Assembly: GCA_944739405.2 (NCBI GenBank)
Contig: OX123185.2
Coordinates: 4,895,840-4,959,839 of the forward strand
From: Euclidia mi
Taxonomy: Eukaryota > Arthropoda > Insecta > Lepidoptera > Erebidae
Direction: 5' to 3'
DNA: 64,000 nt
Shown here: positions 1 to 10,751 of the stretch, in pieces
How the letters are laid out: each line of letters begins with the position of its first letter
Numbering within the stretch: position 1 is the stretch's first letter
Made by a program: the position numbers and the translations under genes
The notes under the pieces: model-generated
What the model was told of the DNA's origin: nothing
The model's input: only the letters and a program-made list of their open reading frames with translations
Databases searched by the model: none

Positions 1-1535
1 TAGGTCTGAACGATTTTGCTTGAGTGTAATCGGTTTTGCCCGGTTTTGGGAGAAATATGACTTTTACTTCCCTCCACCTTCGTGGTATGTAATTGTGCGC
101 TATAGATGCTCTATATATGCTGAGTAGTTGTGGCACAATCGTTGTGCAGCCCCATTGTAGAAGTGCTGGTGTTATTTCGTCCAGACCTGCAGATTTGTAC
201 GGCTGGAAGCTATCAATTGCCCATTTCAGCCGGTCCACGGTAACCATGTTGTTGGCTATCGTCCAGTCTGTTTGGGTCGGTGGTCTGTGTTCAGATTCTT
301 CCCAATCACAGTCGTCCGTCACAGTGCAACCTGGGAAGTGTGTTTCAATTAGCACTTGGCTAATTTCTGTATCTGTGATTGCGTAGGTGCCATCAGACTT
401 TCTGATGGAGCCTAGGGTCTTGTTGCTGTCCTGGGATAGGATCTTTTTTACCCTGGCTGCCTCGCATGTGGAGTTAATGTTCGTGCAGAAATTACGCCAG
501 GACTCTCCCCTGCGGAATCGTATGCGTTTCTTGTAGTGCGACTGGGCTTCTTTATATTTGTCCCAGTCCGTGTCTTTCCTTGTGTTTTTGGCCCGGTTGA
601 AGAGTTTTCTCAGATTGCGCCTGAGTTTCTCCAGTTCTGATCCCCACCATTGAGTTTTACTACCAGTTTTCGGTAGTGTGGTGGGGCAGGCTTGTTGGTA
701 GCTACGTTGTATGCATTTCGTTAATAAGTTAGTGTTGTGTTCTATGTGTGCAGTGCTGTCGGTCATGTCATTAAAATTTGACATGGCTATTTCTTGTTCG
801 AGCAGGGTCTTGTATCTCGCAATGTTGGTATTGCGTGGGTTGCGCTTTGGTTGTTGGACCCTCTCTTGCACTTGTATGTCATAGCAGATACGCCTGTGAT
901 CGGCAAAGGATGGTTCGGCGGACACATGCCAGTTCGTGACGAGTTCCGCGGCCCCATCCGATGCCAGTGTAACGTCTACTATGGTTTGATATCTGGAGCT
1001 AACAAAGGTGGGCTCTGAGCCGTTGTTGACTACAGATAGGGTTGTTGTGAAAATGTATTCTGTTAGGGTCTCACCTCGTCTATTTGCCTCAGGGCTTCCC
1101 CATAGTGGGTGGTGGGCGTTGGCATCTGCCGACAGTATTATTTGCCAGCCGTGGTCCTCACAGTGCTGCACTAGCTCGGCCAGCTCTTTCGATGGGATCT
1201 CCTCATCTCCAGGCATATAAACCGAGGCTAGTACTAGCATCTGATCGCCGGGCCCTGTTCGTATCCCCACGGCGGTGAGGTCTCTAGAACAAAAGTTAGT
1301 CAGCAGCAGTGCTGATATTGTTCGGGGAATATATATGCATGTTCTCGGCTTAGGAGCCGAGCTTTTGTGCAATATCTTACCTCCGATGTTGTTGAGTCCA
1401 CATATGGTGTCGCCTCTAATCCACGGCTCCTGGATTAGGGCTATGGTGTGGTGGTTAACCTCCAGCAGCCTGCGTAGGGTAGCCGTTGCAATCTGCTTGT
1501 GCTGGAGGTTTGTTTGTACGACTCTAGTCTGACGA
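1..1535 (-). CDS. ORF2 endonuclease-reverse transcriptase of R1/LOA-like LINE (partial, C-terminus off window)
   Basis: The predicted enzyme nicks target DNA and primes reverse transcription of its own RNA. I translated the minus strand from about 1,530 to 1 and saw no stop in about 510 codons. The endonuclease starts with VVQTNLQHKQ and LIQEPW, which supplies the catalytic Glu, at about 1,435. SADANAHHPLWGS, the Asp/Asn active-site block, lies near 1,100. A variant ADHRRI replaces the usual SDHR near 900. A basic linker follows, and then the RT begins with SAGLDEITPALLQ near 160 and IFLPKPGKTDYTQAKSFRP at the edge. The frame overlaps the stop of the upstream ORF1 frame. I chose no start codon because none is needed to recognise the domain, and the open frame suggests a fairly recent copy. 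Confidence 0.85.
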
Positions 1536-1652
1536 AGATCCGAGAACATTAATGTCCACGGACTCCCCGTCAGACGAGTCATGCTCGTCGTCAACTCCCG
1601 TCATAGCGATGTTTGTCGCTGCGGGCGTTGTTTGTGCATAGGCTGTGCCCGT
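1524..1652 (-). pseudogene. C-terminal fragment of LINE ORF1
   Basis: A minus-strand frame ending in TAG at 1,524-1,526 encodes about 40 residues of acidic, Ser/Asp-rich sequence (TPAATNIAMTGVDDEHD). It ends one frame away from ORF2, which overlaps it. This position and arrangement match ORF1 of R1-group LINEs, but the fragment is too short to show the CCHC zinc knuckles that would prove it. It is cut off at about 1,652 by the neighbouring repeat. Confidence 0.45.
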
Positions 1653-2050
1653 ACACATATATACGTGTATATATGTGTATATAGAATAAGTTTAGTATAT
1701 AAGACAATAATTTTAAGAAATAAATGAGTCACAAGTTCACTCCCGGCTTGGACTCATACCCTACCCCACACCTCTCACTGCGGCCAAGACACCCTTAGCC
1801 GTCACCATGATCGGTCTTGTGAGTCTGCTCGACCGGTAGTGAGATAACCCACTCCGCTACACCTTAATCCTACCCACTTTCCGTCTGCCGCAGGTCTCCC
1901 GGCGACAGATATCCCGGCCCAGGGATTCCAGGGACTGCTAGGGAACTAGGGATTAGGGTTGTATACGCGACAGTCTGTGTGACCACAGTGTACACGGCCT
2001 CGCTATACAATATACCTAACAGGGGTAGGGTAGCACTAGGGAGATAGGGA
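1651..2050 (+). repeat. Direct repeat copy 1 (LTR-like)
   Basis: This sequence recurs at 2,845-3,185 in the same orientation, offset 1,195 bp. Shared blocks include TACGTGTATATATG, GTATATAAGACAATAATTTT with a TATA-like stretch, AAATAAATGAGTCA with a polyadenylation-like signal, CCTCTCACTGCGGCCAAGAC, GTGAGTCTGCTCGACCGG, and AGGTCTCCCGG. The pair could be LTRs of a short non-autonomous element or two units of a dispersed repeat. I could not find clear TG...CA ends, a primer site or a target duplication. Confidence 0.6.
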
Positions 2051-2054
2051 ATAG

Positions 2055-2235
2055 GTGGACTTGGATACTGCGACGGTACCAAGTTGAGGGAAACTACTAC
2101 TACAACAAGGGAATAGGAGGACTTGGATACTGCGATGGTACCAAGTTGAGGGAAACTACTACTACAACAAAGGAATAGGAGGACTTGGTTACTGCGACGG
2201 TAGCCAAGTTGAGAGAAACTACTTTTACAATTGCT
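2055..2235 (+). repeat. 62-bp tandem repeat, three copies
   Basis: The unit beginning GGACTTGGATACTGCGA starts at 2,057, 2,119 and 2,181, a constant period of 62. Copies differ by only a few bases. Each contains CCAAGTTGAGGGAAACTACT followed by a TAC/ACAACAA stretch. A serine-rich minus-strand frame over this array is an artefact of the repeat. Confidence 0.9.
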
Positions 2236-2574
2236 ACTACTACAACTAATACTACTGTTAGATAAGGGAAGGAATATAATTTCTGGAGGGGTGAAGAACA
2301 TGAAATTGTATAACAAAAATGATTACAATTGCGTGTTGACTAAATATATATATATATTTTTTTTTTGAATACATATGTACCTGCCGATTAAGTTCTTAAC
2401 ATTTCCCCCGCAACGATCGCCTTAAGACTCTACAGCATGCAACGAGGTCAACTGTCGCTGCCAGGGTTGCATCGCACGTGGCCTACAGCCAGCCAACCGA
2501 AGCCGTCAAAAAAACAACTCACCAGTGAACAACCAACTACAGATGCAGATGAAGTTGAGCTGAAGCCTACGCCA

Positions 2575-2735
2575 GACACCCGCCAGAATGTTCACGCCTG
2601 AACATAAGAACTTTCTAGAGCCTGCCCCGGAGAGACGCTAGAATGTTCACGCCGGAACATGACCTTCTTGAAGCCTATCCCGGAGAGACGCCAGAATGTT
2701 CAAACATGAACTTGACATTCTTGGCATTCCAACAC
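2575..2735 (+). repeat. 53-55 bp tandem repeat, three copies, each with a short palindrome
   Basis: Units start at 2,585, 2,640 and 2,693 with AGAATGTTCACGCC(T/G)GAACAT. The first contains a perfect inverted repeat, TGTTCA-CGCC-TGAACA, and the others are variants. The spacer reads CTTCTTGAAGCCTATCCCGG with GAGAGACGCC after it. In one frame the repeat encodes FTPEH...LE.-like units, so it may be a remnant of a coding repeat. No protein family was recognised. Confidence 0.7.
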
Positions 2736-2844
2736 ACATCCAACTTATCACCGAGGAAGATGCGTGATATTTTAAGATCATCTAATTTATCACGTACGGC
2801 GGTCTGGGGCTCAAACATGCTGCATCGGCACAATACACCGACGG

Positions 2845-3185
2845 CACACAACTAAATACGTGTATATATGAGTATATAGAATAAGTTTAGTATATAAGAC
2901 AATAATTTTAAGAAATAAATGAGTCATTTGTTCACTCCTGACTTTGACTCATTACCCTTCCCAAACCTCTCACTGCGGCCAAGACACCTTTAGCCGTCAC
3001 CCTGATCGGTCTTGTGAGTCTGCTCGACCGGCAGTGAGAAAACCATTTCCACCACCCCTAAATCCTACCCAATTCCGTCTGTCGCCTTAGGTCTCCCGGT
3101 GGCAGATATCCTGGACTATTATATATAAGTATTCATAAAATACGATATAGTAGGGCTAGGGGGATAGGGACATTAGGGTTTAGGG
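2845..3185 (+). repeat. Direct repeat copy 2 (LTR-like)
   Basis: Partner of the repeat at 1,651-2,050. It matches from the AATACGTGTATATATG block through GGTCTCCCGGTGGCAGATAT, with indels after that. Both copies run into a TAGGG-rich tail. The roughly 800 bp between the copies contain the 54-bp array and no recognisable gene. Confidence 0.6.
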
Positions 3186-3475
3186 ACCACAACAACGACG
3201 CCTTTGTAGGAATTAGATAGGTTGTAGGAATAGTTCATAGGACACCTAGGTTTACTACATAATACGTAGGATAGGCGTTAGATTAGATCTAAAATAGGGA
3301 TAGGTTTATTGTAGGTAGGTTAGGCTAGATAAAGGAACCAGTAGGCTTAAATTAGGATAAGTCTAGGTTTAGGTACGTGCAAGCTTAGGGCTATACTTAA
3401 GAGCTATCGAAGGTTAGGCCCTAGCTTGTTCAGGAGTAGATAGTAGGGCTAAAATATATGTAATAAAACATTTAT
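3150..3475. other. TAGG-rich degenerate tract
   Basis: The plus strand is unusually rich in TAGG and TAGGG words (for example TAGGGCTAGGGGGATAGGGA and GTAGGTAGGTTAGGCTAG) without a fixed period. Insect telomeres commonly use TTAGG, but no tandem TTAGG run is present here, so I describe it only as compositionally biased. Confidence 0.5.
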
Positions 3476-3544
3476 TTCATTGTGTCTTATATGTTCAATC
3501 TATATTTTAATTATGATACTATCTTTCAAAACGAACGAGAACGT

Positions 3545-3616
3545 AAGAGATGTTGAAACCTTTTTTATTTAAATAAAAATAAATATAAATTAATAAAATA
3601 GGTTTCAACATCTCTT
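3545..3616. repeat. Perfect 16-bp inverted repeat with AT-only loop
   Basis: AAGAGATGTTGAAACC at 3,545-3,560 is the exact reverse complement of 3,601-3,616. The 40-base loop is made entirely of A and T. It could form a hairpin or be the core of a small foldback element. Confidence 0.85.
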
Positions 3617-4227
3617 TCGTTAGATTTCTAGTAAGCTAAAGTGTAATAAGCAATTATCATGGCACACTAGGTAAGTATCTATACACTAGGAATCAGTCGA
3701 AATATGTTCAAGTAAGGTTTGTAAAGTTCCACACGATCGTAAAAAGCCGTTAGTCAGGTCTCCGTCGATATTTTCACTCAATACGTAGTAACAATTGGCA
3801 TACATTAGGTTCGGTCTGATAGGTTTTGTGACCCTGAAGACAGAAATAGGGACCCGATAAGCAGGGCTCCTATTTCTCGTCAGAAAATGCCTAGTAACAA
3901 TTGTAATTTCTATTAGAAACGCCAAGAAAGAGCGCTCACAGTCCCGGTACGCATGGCTCGGCAACTAATCTTGATAAGTTAGTAAATGATTACTTGAGGA
4001 CTAGTAACGTACTAAGTAGGTAGGTAAATTATTAGTAGGTATGTACGTAAAATATATTTACGCTTATCTGTTCATATTAAATCGGCAGATTTTATGAACA
4101 ATGTATGTTATACATACAAGACTATGTATGCTTAAAATAATATATTTAGTTTGATAGTATATTATTTGAGTGAAGTAATAGATTTGTGGCTGTCGTCACT
4201 ATTTGGAATAAAGATGGAGAACAGATC

Positions 4228-4370
4228 AGAAAAAGTCTGTCTCTGTATCTCGGAGAGCACTTAAAGCCGTCGGTCCCGATTGTTATGAACATCTATGTCA
4301 GTGTTTACAGAATGAAGATACACTGTCACCGTTGGTTTATGCCTTTGGATTGTGAAGGTCAGGCCTGATA
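4228..4370 (+). mobile_element. SINE A fragment (tRNA head missing)
   Basis: CTCGGAGAGCACTTAAAGCC and GTCGGTCCCGATTGTTATGA match the body of SINE A, whose full copy is at 25,087-25,462. A tail-like GATTGTGAAGGTCAGGCCTG follows. It is old and shared with the second copy of the duplication at 37,243-37,388. Confidence 0.6.
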
Positions 4371-5744
4371 CCGTCTACGTGGATGTCTGTCGACAACTCC
4401 ACTACTCTGCCAAATGTGTAGTCAAAAGTATTGATGAACCAGTATTGCTATCTTGTGTGTGACGCAATAACTCGAGCCAGCGCAGGTATCCGTCGACATG
4501 CACTTAGCTGTCATTGCTCTATGTGCTCACGACGCGATGCTCGGGCACAATGCGCTCTCCACCGTGACTCAAACAGAACTACAAACAAGACGCCGTTTGT
4601 ACGTGATGTGCAGAGATGACAACGACATTCGCGGAGGATTTTGTAAAAAAAAACCTTTGAACTGAATACTGTGGGGTAGAGCAGCAGCCATCAAATGTAA
4701 AAGAAATGTTTCACACAAACACTTTAATCGCGTTTACTTATAAACATGGACACAGGACTACAAATTAGGGTGACCAATTACACTGTGGGTCCTATAGATC
4801 CCTTACTTAGCCTCTGTGACTCAAAGTTGGCTAGATGGCAGAGCACTATAACGTAACTGCTGCTTGTATGGTGTATGACTCGCTACTGCTTGAGGGCGCG
4901 AATGCCCACTGATTATATAGAGCGCAGAAGCGCTGGTGATGTGCGCGTATAACCGATTATTCTTAGTGTTGGGATTCCAACAGAATACATTTTATATGCA
5001 TTAGTAAAAACAATTTTAGTACACTTTCGTTTAATTAAAATGTCCTAAATTAATCGTCAGATAGTATAAGAAGATTTATTTCAGGTATGCCTATGTGTGG
5101 CAAACGTATGAAACTTTTCCTTACGTAATTCCGAAGCTAATACAAAAATGGTGAATGTGACTCAGCGGGAGGACCATGAAAACTTTTCTTTTTAATGCAA
5201 GACAGTATATTCCTTTATATTTAAAGGAACAAGGAAGATAGTGTCTGTATCAGAATTGTCCCACGTATTTTGGGAATAACTAGGATTCAAAATGATTCAT
5301 ATTATCATATATGAACATGAATGTAAGTAAGAATTTATAACTTTATCAGTTTCATATCAGCTTCAATAATGAGTATAATATTAAAATCCTCGAAGCGCAA
5401 GTAAAGTGTAACAGTTGGATTATGTTTGAGAAATTCTTCGTCGTCGCGGTAACGGTAACTAGAACATACCAGTGTTCATTTTGTTCAAGTTTTAAAAGCA
5501 GCCACGTCGGCGTACGGCAACAAACTTTGGCAATTAGTGTTAAGTGGTTTTTAACCTAAATAAAATAATAGTAACATTGTGTCGGAACACGGCATGTCTT
5601 ACATTTAATATTTAAGCTGTAATGTTGTTATAACAAACGTGTTGATTAATTGTTCTACTGTTAAATAAGGCTTTGCTTTCTGATTGATAGATCATAGTGC
5701 AATCTGCTGGCCAATAGGGAGTTGGCAAAGTATATATTATTATC

Positions 5745-6096
5745 TCTTCATGAATACTAATCTGAAGTTAATAATGAGGAGATTTGCAGGAAAATCACAG
5801 CTGTAGACAGAGCTCTCTGAATAATCAAGCTGTTGCAGCAGTGGGCGGGGCACATAGCTTGAAATAATGATGGCAGTTGGGGCTTTCTGCTCTTTGATTC
5901 TGGAGTGGCGGCCACGCACCAGCTGTTGCAGCAGATGTAATCCTTCCTCAACGTGAATTCCGCCGCCCTCATGCGGGCGGCTCAAGACCGGTCTATGTAG
6001 TTTATTGGATGAGACCTGTTTTCAGCAGAAGACATCATTCGGCTGTGATGAAGTAAATTTCTATATTTTTGATGATGCATGATGATGATGATGATG
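5745..6096 (+). pseudogene. Degraded 3' end of RTE-type LINE
   Basis: This matches the last 100 codons of the RTE frame at 12,691-15,246. Matching blocks are AATGAGGAGATTTGCAGGA, CAGTGGGCGGGGCACATAGC, TCTGGAGTGGCGGCCACGCA, and GCGGGCGGCTCAAGACCGGT. It ends in GATGATGATGATG, the RTE tail. The frame is broken by many changes. The same remnant, further shortened, lies at 38,775-39,000 in the second copy. Confidence 0.75.
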
Positions 6097-6740
6097 CAAT
6101 ATTATCAAACATTTAAAGTTTCGCGGTAACTTACACACTTATAACAGTGATGATATCTCAAAGCGACGCGCGACGGTCGTGGTATATATTCCGATTTGTT
6201 TTCACTTAGTAAATAGCTTTGAATACTGCCTACATCTAGATACTGGACGTCTATTTTATACCTTGTGTAGGTTTCAGACTCATTGCATTTGCAGCAATAG
6301 CAGCAGTCTTTACATAAACAACGTGAAGGCAGTCGATTAGAAACGATAGCCGTCTACGAGTTTATCCTGCAGTAGCGATACCATTAGGACGACGATTAGT
6401 GTGCGTTGCACTGAGGTTCATACAATGAATTCTAAACGGGTCGAGCTAAGCACAATGCCGCTTTAGTGCTGCCGTGATAAAGGATCTGTAGCACTACCTG
6501 CATAGTACATTCATGCGTACATACACAAATGAGAGAGTACTCAGAAATGCTTCTATTACGGCAGGTTTCATTTCGAAGAAACCTGCCAATATAGTGTTAT
6601 ATTGAATTCATACAATATTTTGACCATTACTTCTGATTTGTTTATCTGATTGTTCGGTTTCCGGACTTCAGGATCTTTCTGTCCAATTTTTAGTTCTAGT
6701 CATTCCATAAGTTGATTCTAAAGATGTAAAATATATTATA

Positions 6741-6935
6741 ACTAGAGGACGCCAGCAGCTTACGCCTGCATTTTTTTTAAATTTACCCGTTTTGGCCGAT
6801 CCCGTGGGAATTTCTGGAAATCCCTTCTTAGTGCACCCCTACGGTCCCCAAGGAACATACATGCCAAATTTCAGCTTCCTGCGCCCAATGGTTTCGGCTG
6901 TAGCGTGTCTGTCAGTCAGTCAGTAACGCAAGGTA
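6741..6935 (+). repeat. Repeat L copy
   Basis: Starts ACTAGAGGACGCCAGCAGCT, then shows GATCCCGTGGGAATTTC, TTAGTGCACCCCTACGGTCC, and TGTCTGTCAGTCAGTCAGTA. The same order occurs at 10,999, 33,770, 44,200 and 49,872, and on the minus strand at 59,038. The family is short, non-coding and unclassified here. It resembles the small non-autonomous elements common in moths. Confidence 0.8.
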
Positions 6936-7075
6936 GATGGTCAGGCAGCGATAGTGAAGATACCAACAGAATGCCATGCTGAGGGTAACGGGGTCGAATC
7001 CACGGCGCGCACCACTGACTTTTCGGAGTTATGTGCGTATTGAATTGTTTATTATAGCTTGTAATTAATGGTTGA
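6936..7075 (+). mobile_element. SINE A, head half
   Basis: AGCGATAGTGAAGATACCAA (degenerate A box) is followed by CGGGGTCGAATCCACGGCGC (B box), then ACTTTTCGGAGTTATGTGCG. The tail is missing. It sits directly at the end of repeat L. Confidence 0.75.
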
Positions 7076-7172
7076 TGACATATGAGTACTGTAGCGCTCA
7101 TAGTGTGGGCTATCTTGCCGTTCGTATTAGAGTGGGAAATAAAGCAATGCTTGCCGAGATCCCCAACTAGTC

Positions 7173-7218
7173 TACCAACGGACTACCATGCAGAGGGCTG
7201 CATGGTAGTCCGTTGGTA
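7173..7218. repeat. Near-perfect palindrome, 21-bp arms, 4-base loop
   Basis: TACCAACGGACTACCATGCAG (7,173-7,193) and its exact reverse complement (7,198-7,218) flank AGGG. The right arm continues into the minus-strand SINE A head (CTGCATGGTAGTCCGTTGG, then CTCCACTAGGCTATCGC) to about 7,240. The left arm is therefore either an inverted copy of that head or a second, head-to-head SINE. Confidence 0.9.
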
Positions 7219-7239
7219 TCTCCACTAGGCTATCGCTAT

Positions 7240-9650
7240 GGTATATTTCTTTAGATTTCCTTTTTCTTTTTGTACATATTGCCTGACGTTTCGCACTTAA
7301 TCAGCATCCCGTGGCTACACCATTCCTTCGTTTATTTTGAATGTCAATTTAGACCTGTAACATATGTGTACCTACAAATCCCAAAATTTTAGAAGTTAGT
7401 TATATATTTCGTAGGCAAGGAAAGTCTAGGTAAACCAATAATCTATATTAAATAGTGGCAAACTTAGAACAGGCTGGTAACGAGTAAGACAATGGTCGCA
7501 AGTTAATAATAATAATAATATAAGGTAGGTATCAAAGATTACAGACAGATACATCCAATTAATTTGAGACCATACAATTACAAAGTTTTCTGAGGAGCGT
7601 ATCCCTTGAGCTATCAATTAGAACATTAGTTTCGCAACTGATCTTTTGGACGGGGCTGTATCTTATACAATATCTTTCATAGAAGTGCACACCGATATAA
7701 GAATACAGGCAGGACTATCTACTTATCTGTCTTGTTAGACGTAAGTGACGGCATTTCTTCATGTTGGTCTATGTTTTGCAATATAGGCCTAAAGAAATCA
7801 TTTCAAACTTGCCCGATGTAAACCCATAACTTGTATTGATCTAAAGCGTCTTAATCGTGTTATCACTCAACAATAAAGAGGACCACAGGTAGTGTAACCT
7901 ACGACAAAATGTCAAGGTATTTCTTTTTAAGGGTTCAGGTTGACTTCATAACACTATTTCTCAATACAGTGAAGTTATGAAGCTGATTGAAGGGGAACTT
8001 CAAACACCTAATGAATGAGTGCTCTCAGTATTCTATGCTCAAAGAACGTAGTAGTCTATGGATCTTTGAGCTACAACTCAGTGTAGGCAAAGTGCTCAGA
8101 TATTTACATAGAGGCGCATTTTCTATGGGCGCTCTGAAGACAAACTTTCTGTGACCCAAATTGCCGCTTGGCGTCGCGGCAGTCGCGCTGGAACAGCTGT
8201 CTCTACGAGAGCAAGAGAGACGAACGTTCCTATTGTGTATGTTAATTACAAGAGCAAGAGAGACGAAGAACGACGCCAGCGACGCCAACTAAGAACTAAA
8301 CTGGAGACAGTCCTCACTTGGAATCAGCACACGAAATTCCTCCAAGAACTGCGCTTCTATGTAAATCTGTATTCATTGGTCTAGGTACTGCAAACGTCAT
8401 TCACATGATACAAACCTAGCTAAACAAAGCAATAGAAGTGATTTACATTCGCCAAACAAACACAAAAGCGTTTACATTGAGTAGCACAACAATAATGCAC
8501 AACGGTTCACATCTGCACTGCATCCGGATGCAAATATTGAACATAATTATTCAAATCGACGCCGCGCCGTTACATTTTTGCATCACGGTATCATTTTATT
8601 AGGCCTAGTGTGCACATGATTTTTGTGATCGTCACAAATAATTTTATCTTACTCTACTTTTTTAACTATCTTGCAACTCACATACCGACATCTGTGCCCA
8701 AACTAGACAAATCTTACACTATGGGAAGCAGATAAAGGGGAGCAGATAAGAGGGAAGCAGACTTGAATCTTGATAAACATTACTTGACAAATCACAGGGA
8801 CTACGTATCGCGCATAGAGTGTAACGAGAACTGCCACTCTTTGAAGTAACAAACTAATCACGACGACACCATGACAGTTTTGATACGGGCATGTTCGCGA
8901 GTCACCGGACAAAAATGATAGCTGCCCGTCACACAGAAGCACGCGGTGACAGCCAGCCGAGACAAGAGTGACGTCACAATTACCGTGACAAAATTCACCC
9001 GTGTGCACCTACCCTTACACGATCATACTAAATTATCTTCTAGCTTTGGTCCCGTAGATTCTGTTGTGAATGAAAGGGTCGAACTCGACAATAGGCTCAT
9101 TAAATTTTAAATATAATATTGCTTTACAATGGTAGCATTTACTTGCGAAGGTCTTTGTACGAACAACAAAGAAGCAGTCTGCGTGGTCTTGTACCTTCTT
9201 TTGTTTATTTAGTGTTTCAGAAGCGTATAATACGTTTTAAAGCAGTAACTAGATTTGTCTCGTTTTTGTCCCGGTTTTACCTGCGTCACATAAATTTTCG
9301 TAATTTTTGCGGAGTTTCTCAGGTATTAATATTGCTTAGTATGACTTGGCATGATGTGCTAAACGAGTAGACTTCGGCTTGGTGATGGGTGTTTTAACAC
9401 TCTGTATATTTTTCAGATTTTGTCACTCTCTTGCTTTAAAAGGTAAAAAGTAACAAATTGACTTTGAGAAACAATGGTATAAGAAACCTTAATGTCATTG
9501 TATAGACACCACGCAAGTATACGACCGACGAAAACAGTTGAAAGTCAGTTCCATGTATGGCGAGTCTCCCTTTATTTTCTATTTCTTTTATTTTTGTATA
9601 AAAATCTTGAAGCAATTCACAGAATACATATCTAATTACTAATTTTTAAA
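7240..9650. other. No recognised gene or element
   Basis: AT-rich DNA without a convincing coding frame. It contains an (AAT)n microsatellite at about 7,506-7,522 and frames of up to about 100 codons (such as 8,703-9,008 minus) that show no domain or codon signal I can defend. Confidence 0.6.
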
Positions 9651-9651
9651 T

Positions 9652-9773
9652 CTATATATATATAGTCTCAATAGTTTCGGAATAAAACGGCTGTGTCCTA
9701 CGGATGGACAGACAAACAGACAGACAGATACGGCGAATCTATAAGGATTCCGTTTTGTGCCATTTTTGTCTAC
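9652..9773 (-). repeat. Repeat P copy
   Basis: Read on the minus strand: ATGGCACAAAACGGAATCCT, TATAGATTCGCCGTATCTG, a run of CTGT units, and then GTTTTATTCCGAAACTATTG. The same order occurs on the plus strand at 61,180-61,285. Non-coding and unclassified. Confidence 0.65.
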
Positions 9774-10751
9774 AACACAAAACCCTAAATAGAGACTGAA
9801 AGAGTTGATCTCGGCAATTAAACCAATTAAAAGAAATGCCCCATCAAACCCCTTTAACGCATGTGTGGACTGTATGTCCGTACACATTAACATCAACGAC
9901 TAACTAATTTCCCAGTTCGTCATGATTGTTTCACAAAGTGTGAAATACACGCGTGAGGCGAGTATACAAGTGTAGTGTTACCATGACATGTGTCGACTGT
10001 AAGGCGAGCCGGCGCTGAAAGATTACGTGCCTCCTAACTTGCGATCCGATTCGCTTTGTTCGTCACGTAGGTACATGTCAAAGCATGTAGTGTTCTTTGT
10101 GCCTCCACTGCTGCCACAAAGGGGTTTCATTACCTACTTTCAGCAGCTTGAAGCGCGTAAAGGTATGAGCTATGGCAGGAATACACAATTACTGACTGCA
10201 GTTAAAGCGCTTGGATTATTTTAATGTGGCGCGGTGTAAGTTTGGATGGACAAGTTTCTGAAATCGGGTCAGTCTTCGCGTTTAATAAAATGCTTCGTGT
10301 AAAGAATTCTCAAAACTCTTAATCGTAATACTTACAAAGTATTTTATGAGAAGCAAGGAATATTGAGAGGACAGAAAACACGGCATCAAACCCTGTACCT
10401 GATACTCAATTTAAAGAGGCTTAAGACCAGCAGTGGACTGCGAAAAGCTGTAGAGGAGGAAGGAACACCGCCATGCCTAAACGTAATAGTGTGTGTCGGT
10501 ACAGACCTGCAGGTGCAGCGCAGAGCAAGGTTTTAGTGTGTATGACATAGATCGTCACAGGTTTGCCGAGCTTACATGCTCCACAAGCATCCATCGCCTA
10601 TAACTAAGGAATCGATACACCACAAAGGCTTCGATCTGCATCAACAGCGAATTTATGTTCCAGTCACAAGTATACAACAACTGCATATATGTTATGTCAT
10701 ACGATATTTGCTAGCGGGTCTTAGTCGCATTGGCAATTATAAATATATTCC
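9774..10751. other. No recognised gene
   Basis: No supported coding frame. A short GACCAGCAGTGGACTGC block near 10,425 resembles the 3' end shared by RTE elements and SINE C but is too short to place. Confidence 0.5.

Larger units (their letters stand above)
1..1655 (-). mobile_element. R1/LOA-like non-LTR retrotransposon, 5'-truncated, continues beyond left edge
   Basis: On the minus strand this stretch encodes the end of an ORF1-like protein followed by an apurinic-type endonuclease and the beginning of a reverse transcriptase. The order ORF1 tail, ORF2 endonuclease, then RT is that of R1/LOA/I-group LINEs. Homology stops near 1,655, where an unrelated repeat begins, so most of ORF1 and the 5' UTR are missing. 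The RT core and 3' end lie outside the window. The clade assignment is by eye from motif wording and could be a neighbouring clade of the same superfamily. Confidence 0.85.
3917..6740 (+). repeat. Duplicated segment, copy 1 (partner at 36,897-40,600)
   Basis: From CCAAGAAAGAGCGCTCA onward this 2.8 kb matches the second copy almost base for base over long blocks, for example 4,681-5,740 against 37,690-38,760. The orientation is the same and the copies lie 33 kb apart. Each copy contains the same internal SINE A fragment and the same degraded RTE 3' end. Those insertions therefore predate the duplication. The 6,100-6,270 stretch differs between copies. Neither copy shows terminal inverted repeats that would mark it as a simple DNA transposon. 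It could be a segmental duplication or two members of a large dispersed repeat. Confidence 0.9.

Noticed and set aside
2055..2235. CRISPR-like array
   Set aside because: The units are contiguous tandem repeats without unique spacers, in an evidently eukaryotic sequence.
1870..2316. 148-codon Ser-rich minus-strand frame
   Set aside because: It covers the 62-bp tandem array and direct repeat; its low-complexity composition comes from the repeat and it has no domain.
3150..3475. Telomeric repeat array
   Set aside because: No tandem TTAGG run exists; there is only a bias toward TAGG words.
8703..9008. 101-codon Cys/Val-rich minus-strand frame
   Set aside because: No signal, domain or repeat support; its length is within what chance allows in this window.
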